From NCBI GenBank assembly GCA_032209605.1, contig JASFXZ010000028.1, positions 8,504,941-8,568,940 of the forward strand: a stretch of 64,000 nt of DNA, in the 5' to 3' direction. The DNA is from Mactromeris polynyma (Eukaryota; Mollusca; Bivalvia; Venerida; Mactridae). Under the pieces are notes generated by a model that saw nothing but the letters and a program-made list of their open reading frames with translations, was not told the origin of the DNA and searched no databases. The translations under genes and the position numbers were made by a program. Numbering within the stretch: the first letter of the stretch is position 1; the number at the start of each line of letters is the position of its first letter. Below, in pieces: positions 47,061 to 58,540 of the stretch.

Positions 47061-47564
47061 CAAAGTTGAGTTGTAAAAGCTAATAGTGATAGTAAAATTT
47101 ATCAATATACCAGGGGTTCCATTTGACCCTTTGACCCCTGGGTTTTCAAAAAGGCCACATTTTGACCCTTGGGATTCTGGCGGAAGGGTCAATTTCTTAA
47201 ACAATTATAGGTATTTTGGCTGTAAAATCAAGTTAAAGAGTATCAAAATGACCCTTGACATTCAGCACCTAGTGGAATCCTTGAATATACTGATAATAGA
47301 AATGTATAATGAAATAGCAACCGGAAAGTACGGAAAAACGATACCAAAAGGACCAAAAAAAACTTAAAAGTCTATTCTGCCAAGCTGTATCTGGTCTGGC
47401 AAACTACTTGAACTACATAAAAAATCAACAATGAGCTTTATTTGGAAATTTTGGCCTTTTCAATATTGTGGTCTATTCATCATTTAAATTTTCTGTAAAC
47501 ATTCATTTTCTTTGGCTACTCCTCCTTTCAGCTTAAAAATCTCTAAACAAATCATATCTTCTGC
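47061..47564. other. Intergenic, no gene seen
   Basis: Holds a run of TTTGACCC phrases at 47115-47195 (TTTGACCCTTTGACCCCTGG and TTTTGACCCTTGGGATTCTG). No gene supported. Confidence 0.4.
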
Positions 47565-47572
47565 TTCACGGC

Positions 47573-48674
47573 TAGAGCTGCAACGATTCACTTAAAGCTT
47601 GATTCGATTCCGATATCAACATGTCGATTCTATTCATGTTTTACTTATTGCTATTTAATATTTAGTTGTATATTTAAAGGGCGTTTAATTATTGTAATTA
47701 TGAAAAACTAGGATAGTGTTTCATCAAGAACAAATTCTAATTAACAAAACTTCCTGTTTACATATTTTAAATAACAAAAAAACATTTATAACAGAAACTA
47801 TCTGTTGATAAAATTTAAATGAATAACAAAACATGACATAACATCACTATGCGACTAGCTATATGTGATCACATCATATGTGTATATATGTTTATTGTCT
47901 GTTGAGTCTAGCTAGTTGAGTGTTGACTAGTTTCACCCGATCTACAACTGTTTTCCAGAGTGCTGGCATGACAGTTTCACTAAATTGTGTACGACTTGGA
48001 AGTTTATACCTTGGCTCCGGTACATTCACCATGTTTATGAAACCACAACTTTGAATTGTGCTGTAGGAGCGCATATCTTGTGCTAAAAAAACAGCAATGG
48101 ATTTGGATATGAAGTTTGATCTGTCAGATGTTAGTTTAGTTTTCAAATCAGTCAGTTTCATCTCGCCGGTGGATGTTGTTAGATTACATGTTGTACATGT
48201 AGCATTTGACGATTTGACGGACTTTAATTCGAACACATCGATGAAGTGTTTCCTTTTCAAATGCTGCATGAGATTAGTCGTGCTGCCGGACTTTGGATAA
48301 CTAACGTCAGCGAAACAAATTTTACAAGTTGCTTTTTGTATCAATCCCTCGCGGAACCCGAAATGTGCCCACACTCTTGATTTTAGTTTTTAGGAGCATC
48401 TTTCAATGTGGGAGACGCCATGCTACTAGGCTAGCATTAGAATGAAACTCTATTATTGATTGGATGCCAGATTAACTATTAACCAACCGCACGCCGCGTA
48501 ACAAAAGTCGACATGTTTAGAATGCGGATGTTTAGAATGCGGATTCAACGGGTCATTTACGACATGCATGTTTAATATGCGGATCGAATCAAATTTTGGG
48601 GTGTCTGTAATGATTCGAATCGGCGAGTTTAAAACCGGTTGTTCGATGCATCGGAGCGAATCGTTGCACCTCTA
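47573..48674 (-). mobile_element. Non-autonomous hAT transposon with TIRs and 8-bp target duplication
   Basis: Left end TAGAGCTGCAACGATTCAC at 47573 and right end (reverse complement) TAGAGGTGCAACGATTCGC ending at 48674 form terminal inverted repeats. They are flanked by TTCACGGC (47565-47572) and TACACGGC (48675-48682), an 8-bp target duplication with one mismatch, as expected of hAT. Total 1102 bp. Only the N-terminal part of a transposase remains inside, so mobility would need a transposase supplied from elsewhere. Confidence 0.9.
47892..48374 (-). pseudogene. hAT transposase N-terminus: BED zinc finger and DNA-binding region
   Basis: About 160 codons. The N-terminus SRVWAHFGFREG, then CKICFADVSYPKSGSTTNLM and QHLKRKH form a BED finger (C-x2-C...H-x4-H). 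After a spacer, FISKSIAVFLAQDMRSYSTI then GFINMVNVPEPRYKLPSRTQ match the hAT/ZBED (Hermes-like) DNA-binding region I.K.IA.FI..DM.P.S.VE..GF..L...L.P.Y.LPSR. The RNase H-like catalytic domain and dimerisation region are absent: the frame stops after QLARLNRQ at 47892. There is a TAA upstream of KLKSRVW with no ATG between, so an intact start is lacking. What is left would bind DNA but not cleave it. Confidence 0.87.
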
Positions 48675-48967
48675 TACACGGCAGTAACAAAGCGGTATTA
48701 GAGAAATAATCATCTCATCGAATTTCAAGACAAAGTTTACAAGTACAACAGGACATGTTTCTAGAGGAGATGTCAATAAATGCACCGCTTACTGGTAACA
48801 AAATGGCGTTAATCTTATTTTTAAAGTTTTTATACAGAGAGTACACCGCTTACACGGTCAGGGAGCATATCGTGCGAATAATTATGAGTAATATCAATGT
48901 CAGTCAAGAAAGTTTAAATCGTTTACGAAACACTAAATAATTGTAGCGTCCATGTACTGTCTAGGAC

Positions 48968-49467
48968 CATTACCCTTTCTCTAAATAAATGATTTGCCAG
49001 ATACCATTACATCTCAAGTGCGCTTATTTGCGGATGACACTGCTGTATACTTTTAAAACTACATGTATTAGTAATTTACATGATTCTCTTATCTTGCAGG
49101 AAGACCTAAATAAATTAATGAAATGGGAGTCAATGTTGGAATAGATTTTGCCAATATTCTTAAATATGCATGGCTTATCAGCTGGGGTTGCTAGTTGGAT
49201 ATGGAGTTTAATCCCAGTAAATGCCAGGTCCTGATCCTATCCAGAAGTAAACATAAAAACATTTTTTGATTATAAACTCCATGGCCAAACGTTAGAAACT
49301 GTAGACACAGCTAAATTAGTAAATATCTTGGTGTAAATATTTCAAATTTATGATTTATTGTAGAATTTTCATATAAATCAAATTAATACTAGAATGCAAA
49401 ACAATCACTTGGTTTTTATCTGTAGAAACATCCGAACTAAAAATAAACATATACGTCAATTAGCTTA
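48968..49467 (+). pseudogene. Jockey-like non-LTR reverse transcriptase, 5' part (decayed)
   Basis: Recognisable in order: INDLPDTITSQVRLFADDTA (the RT catalytic FADD box, at about 48990-49050), DSLILQEDLNKLMKWESM, MEFNPSKCQVLILSRSKHK, LHGQTLETVDTAK, and IRTKNKHIRQLA just before 49466. The pieces are separated by frameshifts, stops and a small insertion at about 49140-49195. The order matches jockey/CR1-type RT palm and the start of the thumb. It continues after an inserted DNA element at 50421. Confidence 0.87.
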
Positions 49468-50420
49468 GACAGACCGGAACAGCATGCGGACACCTGCATA
49501 TTTATCGTTTCGTAAAATATTTAAACTTTCTTGCCTGAAGTCGATATTACTCACAATTATTCGTACAGTACTTGTTCTTATTCCGGTATCGAACGCGTAT
49601 GTGTAACTTCCAGTTTTTTAGCTGTCGAGCAGACAAACTCGTATCAACAAACGTATACGAACATTGTTGTCGCAGTAAACGGGTAAATAAATTACGAATG
49701 TCTGTTTAAATCATATTCACATCAATTAAAGAGAACGCATATTCAAGGGTTTTAATAAATAAAAAGCCATTTTACAAAATCTCACCAAAATATTCAACAC
49801 GAAGCCTGAAATATATCACCGGTACGTTTCGTTACAATTCCTGAACTACATCCTAATCATTTGGGCGCATGCATGTGACGCGATGTGTACAGGTATGCAC
49901 CAAATGTTTTTTTCTTACTATTGCAATCCATTGCATAGTTCCAGTTTACGAAAACAATTTATATATGGTCATTTAAAGTTCGTTCTATTGTCCATTTTTT
50001 GTCCACCGTAGTTCACACGTATACTACACACGTTGTTAAAGTTTGTTTATTACGTGTGGCTATTGAAAGTCAAATGAATAAAATTTAATAAATCTTTCAT
50101 TCTTTCAGGTTTTAAAATCTTGAAATAAAATCATCAAAGAAACTTCTCTGAAGCTGATTCCTCATTAGAGTCTTTCTTCTTCAGTAAATGTTGGTGTCCG
50201 CGTACTGGTTAAATAGCACAATTTTTTTTGGACGCGACTGTAGCACGTGCGGTGCCAGACTGCGCATGCGCAGAGCATTGTTTACAATCGAGACTTGCCG
50301 CAAAATTTAGAGCAAGGATTTTTCTGAAAAGCTGAGAAGACCAGATGATTTAAAACACAGCCAAATTTACACAGGTTAGGAAATGCGATAAAAAGTGTCC
50401 GCGTAATGTTCCGGCCTGTC
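49468..50420. mobile_element. TA-flanked DNA transposon (953 bp, non-coding) inserted in the reverse transcriptase
   Basis: Ends GACAGACCGGAACAGCATGC on the left and, as reverse complement, GACAGGCCGGAACATTACGC on the right, with matching GCGGACAC beyond: terminal inverted repeats of about 26 bp with 4 mismatches. Flanked by TA on both sides (49466-49467 and 50421-50422). Removing it with one TA gives GCT TAT AAG, which restores RQLA-YKTIVRPQVEY of the interrupted RT. The TA duplication suggests a Tc1/mariner/IS630-type mover. No transposase frame is present inside. Confidence 0.9.
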
Positions 50421-50822
50421 TATAAGACAATAGTTAGACCTCAGGTAGAATACGCCTCATCTGTATGGAGCCCACATACTCAACAAAATATCAATAATAT
50501 AGAAAAGATCCAACGCATAGCTGTTAAGTGGGTTAGTGACAATTATTGTCCATACGACAGTGTCACCCGCATGCAGCGTGAGCACGGATGGCAAAGTCTC
50601 AAGTCGAGAAGAAACAATTATAAGATGATTGTGTTCTACAAAATAGTACACCAGTTGGTGGCAATTCCTTCACCAACATATCTTGAGACACCCACTAGGA
50701 TGACCCACCACATGCATCCTTTTGCCTACATTACTATTCACACAACATCAAATTACTTCAAATATGCGATTTTCCCCCAAGCACAATGGTGTTATGGAAC
50801 AACCATTCTTTCACAACAGTGA
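50421..50822 (+). pseudogene. Jockey-like non-LTR reverse transcriptase, 3' part
   Basis: Open frame reading YKTIVRPQVEYASSVWSPHT, then IEKIQRIAVKWVSDNY, DSVTRMQREHGWQSLKSRR, MIVFYKIVHQLVAIPSPTYL, HPFAYITIHTTSNYFKYAIF and PQAQWCYGT. This is the C-terminal region of jockey-type polymerases (YK.LVRP.LEYAS.VW.P....I..IE.VQRRA.R...., DSV..ML..LGW..L..RR...RL...YKI......IP, Y..SFFPRTI..WN.L). It lacks a start of its own and belongs with 48968-49467. Retention of a long open frame suggests the 3' half decayed later or by chance less. Confidence 0.9.
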
Positions 50823-51130
50823 CAAAACAAAATATTGAGGGGTTAAGCAATCGTTGTGCCTCCCTTCACTCTTGTTAACGCTATCATATTTTTATCCTCT
50901 CTACTATCTCACTGTCTTCTTTTTCTTTGCATTGTCAAAGAGCTGCATTGCTGCGCTGTTATAATCTTTGATCCAAGGTGGTTTACAAGTAGTAATTATT
51001 GATAGCACATATAACTATTACTGCCTCAGAAAATTGATCCAGCAGTTCGTACTGAACCATGATTTTAAGCACGTTAGACCCACTTGAACAATATTAAGTG
51101 TTTATAAATATGTTTAATTTTATATTTTAG
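50823..51130 (+). other. Retrotransposon 3' flank and putative intron end
   Basis: Sequence after the RT C-terminus; ends in TATATTTTAG, a good splice acceptor for the exon that follows. Nothing else supported. Confidence 0.4.
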
Positions 51131-51342
51131 GTTTGAGACCTGAACATTTCTGGAAAAGACATGCTGACAAATTTAAAGGATTCAAAGTCACAGAATGTTT
51201 TGCATGCAATGAACTCAACAAGGAGGAAGATACACTGTATTTCGGGGTTCGGGGAAAGCGAGGGGATGTCGTAGGATTCTACGACCAACTCAGCCATCCA
51301 GGATTCTGTAGCCCCTCGTGTGAAAACCAATATGATTTTTAA
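51131..51342 (+). CDS. Putative terminal exon of an unrecognised small zinc-binding-like protein
   Basis: After the acceptor TATATTTTAG (ending 51130) the frame reads LRPEHFWKRHADKFKGFKVT, ECFACNELNKEEDTLYFGVR, GKRGDVVGFYDQLSHPGFC and SPSCENQYDF before TAA. CFAC and CSPSC, 37 residues apart, form a C-x2-C...C-x3-C pair that could bind zinc. The composition (charged, aromatic, few low-complexity residues) looks like real coding sequence. ATTAAA shortly after the stop could be a polyadenylation signal. I do not recognise the family; no upstream exon was found, and it may belong to a mobile element. Confidence 0.45.
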
Positions 51343-51559
51343 AATTAAAATATTATATCTCAATGTATCACCAAAATATTAAAAGAACTATTACAATATT
51401 TTATCCGGGTAGCCAATTGTTGTTGATCTATTAAGAACCACAAGATTATCACATATGTATACTACATAAATATAAGCCATGACATATTCTCTCTAACATA
51501 GAAGATTATATAACTGGATAAATGAACATAATTATTCACATGTTGATATTTTGAAAATG

Positions 51560-51660
51560 TTGCTTTTATTATATGCGGATGATATAGTTATTTTTTCTAA
51601 AACAGAAACGGAGCTACAGCGGGGTTTAGACATATTGAAAGATATTTGTACAGTATCTGT
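51560..51660 (+). pseudogene. Reverse transcriptase fragment (YADD box)
   Basis: Reads MLLLLYADDIVIFSKTETEL then QRGLDILKDIC. This is the non-LTR RT catalytic box with YADD intact, related to the fragment at 19070-19255. It ends where the 69-bp array begins. Confidence 0.72.
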
Positions 51661-54600
51661 CCCCAAAGACCATTTATACTCAATACCTTATTTGTAACAG
51701 AAGCATGTATATCATTTACTGTACCTATCTCAAAGCTCAATATATACACAATACCTTATATATCAGAGAAGGTTTTGTTCTAATTAACTGTACCTATTCC
51801 CAAGGTACATAATTTATATACTCAATACATTATATATCAGAGAAGGTTTTGTTGTAATTTACTGTAGCTATCCCCAAGCTAAACATAAACTCAATACATT
51901 ATATATCAGAGAAGGTTTTGTTGTAATTTACTGTAGCTATCCACAAGCTACATATATATACAATATATCATACATCAGAGAAGGTTTTATTGTAATTTAC
52001 TGTAGCTATCCCCAAGCTAAACATATACTCAATACCTTATATATCACAAAAGGTTTAGTTGTAATTTCCTGTAGCTATCTCCAAGCTAAATATATACTCA
52101 AAACATTATATATCACAGAAGGTTTTGTTGTAATTTAATGTAGCTACACACAAGCTAAACATATACATACTACATTATATATCAGTGAAGCTTTTGTTAT
52201 AATTTACTGTGGCTATCCCCAAGCTACATATAAACACAATACCCGATATATCAGTGAAGGTTTTGGTGTAATTTACTGTGGTTATCCCTAAGTTACATAC
52301 AACTCAATACCTGATATATCAGACAGGTCCTTATTATACATGACTGTGGCTATCCCCAAGCTGCATATATACCCAATACTTTATATACCAGAGAAGGTCT
52401 TGCTTTAATTTACTGTGGCTATCCCCAAGCTGCATATATACTCAATACCTGATAAATCAGAGACGTTATTGTTGTAATTTACTGTGGCTATCACCAAGCT
52501 GCATATATTCTCAATACCTTATATATACGAAAAGTTCTTGTTTTAATGTACTTTGGCTATCCCCAAGCTGCATATATACTCAATACCTGATGTATCAGAG
52601 ACGTTCTTGTTGTAATTTACTGTGGCTATCCCCAAGCTGCATACATTCTCAATACCTTATATATACGAAAAGTTGTTGCTATAATTTACTGTGGCTATCC
52701 CCAAGCTGCATACATTCTCAATACCTTATATATACGAAAAGTTGTTGCTATAATTTACTGTGGCTATCCCCAAGCTGCATATATACCCAATACCTTATAT
52801 ATCAGAGAAGTTCTTGCTTTAATTTACTGTGGCTATATCCAAGCTACATAAATGTTCAATACCTGATAAATCAGAGACGTTATTGTTGGTATTTACTGTG
52901 GCTATCCCCAAGCTGCATACATTCTCAATACCTGATATATACGAAAAGTTGTTGTTGTAATTCACTGTGGCTATCCCCAAGCTGCAAACTCAAAACCTTA
53001 TCCTAACGAAAATTTGTCGTTGTCATTTACTGTGGCTATCCACAAACTGCATATAAACTCAATACCTTATATATCAGAGAAGTTCTTGTTGTAATTTACT
53101 GTGGCTATCCCCAAGCAGCATACATGCTCAATAACTTATATAAACGAAAAGTTGTTGTTGTAATTTACTGTGGCTATCCACAAGCTACATATATACTCAA
53201 TACCTTATATATCGGATAAGTTTTTGTTATTATTGACTGTGGCTATTCCCAAGCTGCATATATACCCAATACCTTATATATCAGAGAAGTTCTTTTTTTA
53301 ATTAACTGTGGCTATACCCAAGCTGTATATATACTCAATACCTGATAAATCAGAGACGTTATTGTTGGTATTTACTGTGGCTATCCCCAAGCTGCATACA
53401 TTCTCAATACCTGATATATATGAAAAGTTGTTGTTGTAATTCACTGTGGCTATCCCCAAGCTGCAAACTCAAAACCTTATCCTTACGAAAATTTGTCGTT
53501 GTCATTTACTGTGGCTATCCACAAACTGCATATAAACTCAATACCTTATATATCAGAGAAGTTCTTGTTGTAATTTACTGTGGCTATCCCCAAGCAGCAT
53601 ACATGCTCAATAACTTATATAAACGAAAAGTTGTTGTTGTAATTTACTGTGGCTATCCACAAGCTACATATATACTCAATACCTTATATATCAGAGAAGT
53701 TTTTGTTATTATTGACTGTGGCTATTCCCAAGCTGCATATATACCCAATACCTTATATATCAGAGAAGTTCTTTTTTTAATTAACTGTGGCTATACCCAA
53801 GCTGTATATATACTCAATACATGATGTATCAGAGACGTTCTTGTTGTAATTTACTGTGGCTATCCCCAAGCTGCATACATTCTCAATACCTTATACATAC
53901 GAAACATTGTTGTTGTAATTTACTGTGGCTATCCCCAAGCTGCATATATTTTCAATACCTCATATATAAGAGATGTTATTGTTTTAATTTACTGTGGCTA
54001 TCCCCAAGCTGCATAAATGCTCAATACCTGATAAATCAGAGACGTTATTGTTGGTATTTACTGTGGCTATAACCAAGATGCAACCATTATCAATACCTGA
54101 TATATACGAAAAATTGTTGTTGTAATTCAATGTGACTATCCCCATGCTGCAAACTCAAAACCTTATCCTAACGAAAAGTTGTTGTTGTCATTTACTGTGG
54201 CTATCCCCAAGCTGCATATAAACTCAATACCTTATATATCAGAGAAGTTCTTGTCTTAATTTACTGTGGCTATCCCAAAGCTGCATATATACTCAATACC
54301 TGATGTATCACAGACGTTCTTATTGTAATTTACTGTGGCTATCCCCAAGCTGCATACATTCTCAAAAACTTATATAAACGAAAAGTTGTTGTTGTAATTC
54401 ACTGTGGCTATCCACAAGCTACATATATACTCAATACCTTATATATCGGATAAGTTTTTGTTATTATTGACTGTGTTTATCCCAAAGCTGCATATATACC
54501 CAATACCATATATATCAGAGAAGTTCTTGTTGTAATTTACTGTGGCTATCCACAAGCTACATATATACTGAATACATTATCCGTAGGAAAAGTTGTTGTT

Positions 54601-55830
54601 GTAATTCACTGTGGCTATCCCCAAGCTACATAAATGCTCAATACCTGATAAATCAGAGACGTTATTGTTGGTATTTACTGTGGCTATCCCCAAGCTGCAT
54701 ACATTCTCAATACCTGATATATACGAAAAGTTGTTGTTGTAATTCACTGTGGCTATCCCCTAGCTGCATACTCAAAACCTTATCCTAACGAAAAGTTGTT
54801 GTTGTCATTTACTGTGGCTATCCCCAAGCTGCATATAATCTCAATACCTTATATATCAGAGAAGTTCTTGCTTTAATTACTGTTGCAATTCCCAAACTAC
54901 ATATATGCTCAATACCTGATATATCAGAGAAGTTCTTGCTTTAATTACTGTTGCAATTCCCAAACTACATTTATGCTCAATACCTGATATATCAGAGAAG
55001 TTCTTGCTTTAATTACTGTTGCAATTCCCAAACTACATATATGCTCAATACCTGATATATCAGAGAAGTTCTTGCTTTAATTACTGTTGCAATTCCCAAA
55101 CTACATATATGCTCAATACCTGATATATCAGAGAAGTTCTTGCTTTAATTACTGTTGCAATTTCCAAACTACATATATGCTCAATACCTGATATATCAGA
55201 GAAGTTCTTGCTTTAATTACTGTTGCAATTCCAAAACTACATATATGCTCAATACCTGATATATCAGAGAAGTTCTTGCGTTAATTACTGTTGCAATTCC
55301 CAAACTACATATATGCTCAATACCTGATATATCAGAGAAGTTCTTGCTTTAATTACTGTTGCAATTCCCAAACTACATATATGCTCAATACCTGATATAT
55401 CAGAGAAGTTCTTGCTTTAATTACTGTTGCAATTTCCAAACTACATATATGCTCAATACCTGATATATCAGAGAAGTTCTTGCTTTAATTACTGTTGCAA
55501 TTCCCAAACTACATATATGCTCAATACCTGATATATCAGAGAAGTTCTTGCTTTAATTACTGTTGCAATTCCCAAACTACATATATGCTCAATACCTGAT
55601 ATATCAGAGAAGTTCTTGCTTTAATTACTGTTGCAATTCCCAAACTACATATATGCTCAATACCTGATATATCAGAGAAGTTCTTGCTTTAATTACTGTT
55701 GCAATTCCCAAACTACATATATGCTCAATACCTGATATATCAGAGAAGTTCTTGCTTTAATTACTGTTGCAATTCCCAAACTACATATATGCTCAATACC
55801 TGATATATCAGAGAAGTTCTTGTTTTCGGA
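51660..55830. repeat. About 69-bp minisatellite, about 60 copies, with higher-order structure
   Basis: Unit CTCAATACCTTATATATCAG then AGAAGTTCTTGTTGTAATTT, ACTGTGGCTATCCCCAAGCT and GCATATATA. Three zones: 51.66-52.3 kb diverged (CTGTAGCTATCC), 52.3-54.83 kb typical (CTGTGGCTATCC), and 54.83-55.83 kb a homogeneous 68-bp subtype (TTACTGTTGCAATTCCCAAA). A seven-unit block is duplicated: 52870-53350 matches 53351-53830, shifted by about 479 bp. Some units are shortened (GCAAACTCAAAACC). Confidence 0.95.
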
Positions 55831-57099
55831 GAAGCTTTTGTTATAATTGACTGCGGCTTTCTGCTAACTACATAATTGTATATACCCAATAACGTATATA
55901 TCAGAGAAATATTGCTTTTATTTGACTGAGGCTATCCCGAAGCTACATAATAACTCGATATCGTATACCTATGGCTATACCTATGCTACATGTTGACTGC
56001 GGTTATCTCCAAACTACATACCAATGATTGAACATAAGGGTCACACTCGTATAATTTGTTAGGACACAAAAACTATGTGCATGTATAGATCTATATAGTG
56101 CTTCAATATTTTCATTACAAACTCTTAAAACGACCAAGTCGACATATCATGTGATGTATTCTTCTAAAAACTGCGAGGTGGTATAAAAATGAACAATTTT
56201 ATCTAGCCTGATCATTGTGCATCTTGTTATATGAATATGATTTACCACATTTCATATGTTATTCTTCTTTCACTTTGACTTTTCTTTTAAATATATGTAG
56301 TTATTGAAACATTATGTAGTAAGATGTTGACGGGATACGCCATCTACATGAACAAACCGTAATACGATATAACACGACAATGTATTAATTTATTAAAGTA
56401 AGTTACGAGCGAAATGAATTGATTGCTTAGCGCAATACATTCATAGTAGTCTTAAAAGGCAAACGCAGAGTCCAACAAGCAAGGGATGTCATAACTGGTG
56501 GTATTTTATGGTTACACCGGTAAGCGTGAGGATAGCTTTCAGTAAACCGTGCGTATGGAAAAAAGGCCGATCCGTTAACTTATGCCATTTTGATTCACTG
56601 ACAAGAACTTCAACTCTTGCGTGAGTGTTGGTACAGACTAAAAGCCGCTTGGACGTTTTCCGGAAGCATGTGGCAATTAACATAGATTTTTCTCAAAACC
56701 TTTACGTATGATCGATACAAGTATCGGGCGTGATTGTATCATGATCTCACCCTTAATTAGAATATCATATAGCTTTCTAATAAGGAGTGTGTTATAGCAT
56801 TAACCCTACACCCCCCAAAATTTAGCAATGAATTCATTGTCAGCCAATGACCTATGAAATGCACTTCAGTTAGAATGGCAAACCCATGCAAAGTTACTTT
56901 ATTTCAAAAAGGCGTAACAAGATCGCATACCATTGCAAAATACGCCCGTTATAAACTTTTTGTCACTAGAGTTTAAAATAAAGCAGTGTAAAAATGACTA
57001 ATCTCCTATGAATACTCCACCTTAGGTGACCTAGGTTTGATCCATTTGTATAGAATCAACCTAACTACATATGGGGAAAATATTCAAACGACTTTATGC
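55831..57099. other. Intergenic, no gene seen
   Basis: A few very diverged relics of the 69-bp unit up to about 56010, then AT-rich sequence with no recognisable feature. Confidence 0.42.
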
Positions 57100-57320
57100 A
57101 ATGTAACTTAAAAAAAATTGAATTGCTCTCTGACGAAGTCTGGTGAAGATTGGACAAAGACTTATTAAGTTATTGATCAGACAATACCAATTTTAGGTAA
57201 TTTCTCTAAGTTAAGGGCAATAACTCTAGACTGACAGTTACGATGTGGCTGATTATCGAACTTGTCCAAGATATTATGTCTGATGAAGATTGTACATCAT
57301 TGACAGCTCGCTTGACTGCG
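57100..57320. repeat. Dispersed repeat, bivalve type
   Basis: Contains TCTGGTGAAGATTGGACAAA, AAGTTATTGATCAGACAA, AAGGGCAATAACTCTAGACT and ATTATCGAACTTGTCCAAGA. These phrases in this order are characteristic of a short interspersed repeat that is widespread in bivalves. A single copy in this window. Confidence 0.62.
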
Positions 57321-58109
57321 TCTCTGCTGCAGAGTCGGCCAAATAAGGTTTGAGGAAGTTTCCGGACTGGAGAGTGTCCAGAATAGGAAGTTTCCATTGT
57401 ATATGTTTTAAAATGTCTAAGCATGCAGCTGTGACGATATATAATTACAAATTCCGCGGGAAGAATGCCCCCCTAGAAGGTCGTGCGTACTCTGAAAAAT
57501 GGCCCAGCTACGTCCCTGATATTAACAATCAAAATAGGAAATATGTCATATCAAATAATCTAACCTAGAATGTTTGCTTTCACCGAGAACGGCTAGGTCT
57601 ACTTCCTATTACATGTAATATGAATCCAGCGATCAAAGTGTTTTCCAATTATCAAGTATCTAGTCATTTGAAGAAAGAAGTTGGCGATGAAATCAAGTCA
57701 ATTGTTTATAAAATACAAGTTTATACAACATAAATGCATCACAAATATTTGTTACAAAAACAATTGTCGCGTTATGAATAAAACTAAACTAAATAATTTA
57801 ATAATTACCCAGAAATCGAGTAAAATATTAATGTTTCCTTTCCCAATAAGAACTTACTATGGCGATCCTTCTCCTCTCTGTGTGTTTCTTAAATCGTTAT
57901 GGAGACGTGGTCACGTGATACGTACGTCATTTCCCTGTTCTGAATTATACGTCTCTCAACCTATTGTTCAATATACAGTTATCTAGGCCTTGGTTTTATA
58001 GACCACATATCCATTTTCAAATAAACCCTAGTTAACCGCCTATGTAATTACAAGCTGGTTGATGTGTATTCACTGAAATATAATAATGTGTTGATCATCG
58101 CCAACATAA
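57321..58109. other. Intergenic, no gene seen
   Basis: Two short open frames (57350-57568, 57681-57986) without recognisable motifs or conserved neighbours. Confidence 0.4.
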
Positions 58110-58540
58110 TTGTCAATGGCAATAACTGAAGTGGTAGAGCATCGACCTCCAGAACAGGAGGTGATGGTTCAAGCCCTACCAGAGACAAACACGTGTTTTG
58201 TCAAGGCTGTAATTAGTCTTAGTTTGTGCCCCCATTTGTGTACCTTCTGGTCTGTTCAGTCTTGTTTTGTTTCCCCCGGTTGCGTACCCCCTGTTGCGTT
58301 TGATCTTGCTTTTATGCCCCCCTTTGTGTAAAGCTTTTAGTCCTTCCGGTCTAGCTGGCTATTGAATCTCTCATGTGTGTCCGTTTGGTCTTGTTTGTGT
58401 GTGTCCACAGTGAGTACCCGTGGTCCGTTTGATCTGCTTTTGTGCCCCTGTATGTAACTCATTATACTTTATATCCTTTGTCAATATTGGTGCTAAACTG
58501 AGTTATATTGCTATACTTCCTGTGCTGAATAAAAGTATGT
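58110..58540 (+). mobile_element. tRNA-headed SINE-like element
   Basis: 58115-58187 is tRNA-like: an A-box region AACTGAAGTGGTAGAGCATC, an anticodon-arm-like inverted pair CCTCC/GGAGG, and a good B box, GGTTCAAGCCC. The body that follows contains several loosely repeated GTGCCCCC...TTTGATCTTGCTTTT segments, and AATAAA lies near 58527. No intact tRNA acceptor stem, so not a functional tRNA gene. Confidence 0.6.

Noticed and set aside
58115..58187. Functional tRNA gene on the plus strand
   Set aside because: A and B box regions are present, but no acceptor stem could be paired and the sequence runs on into an element body.
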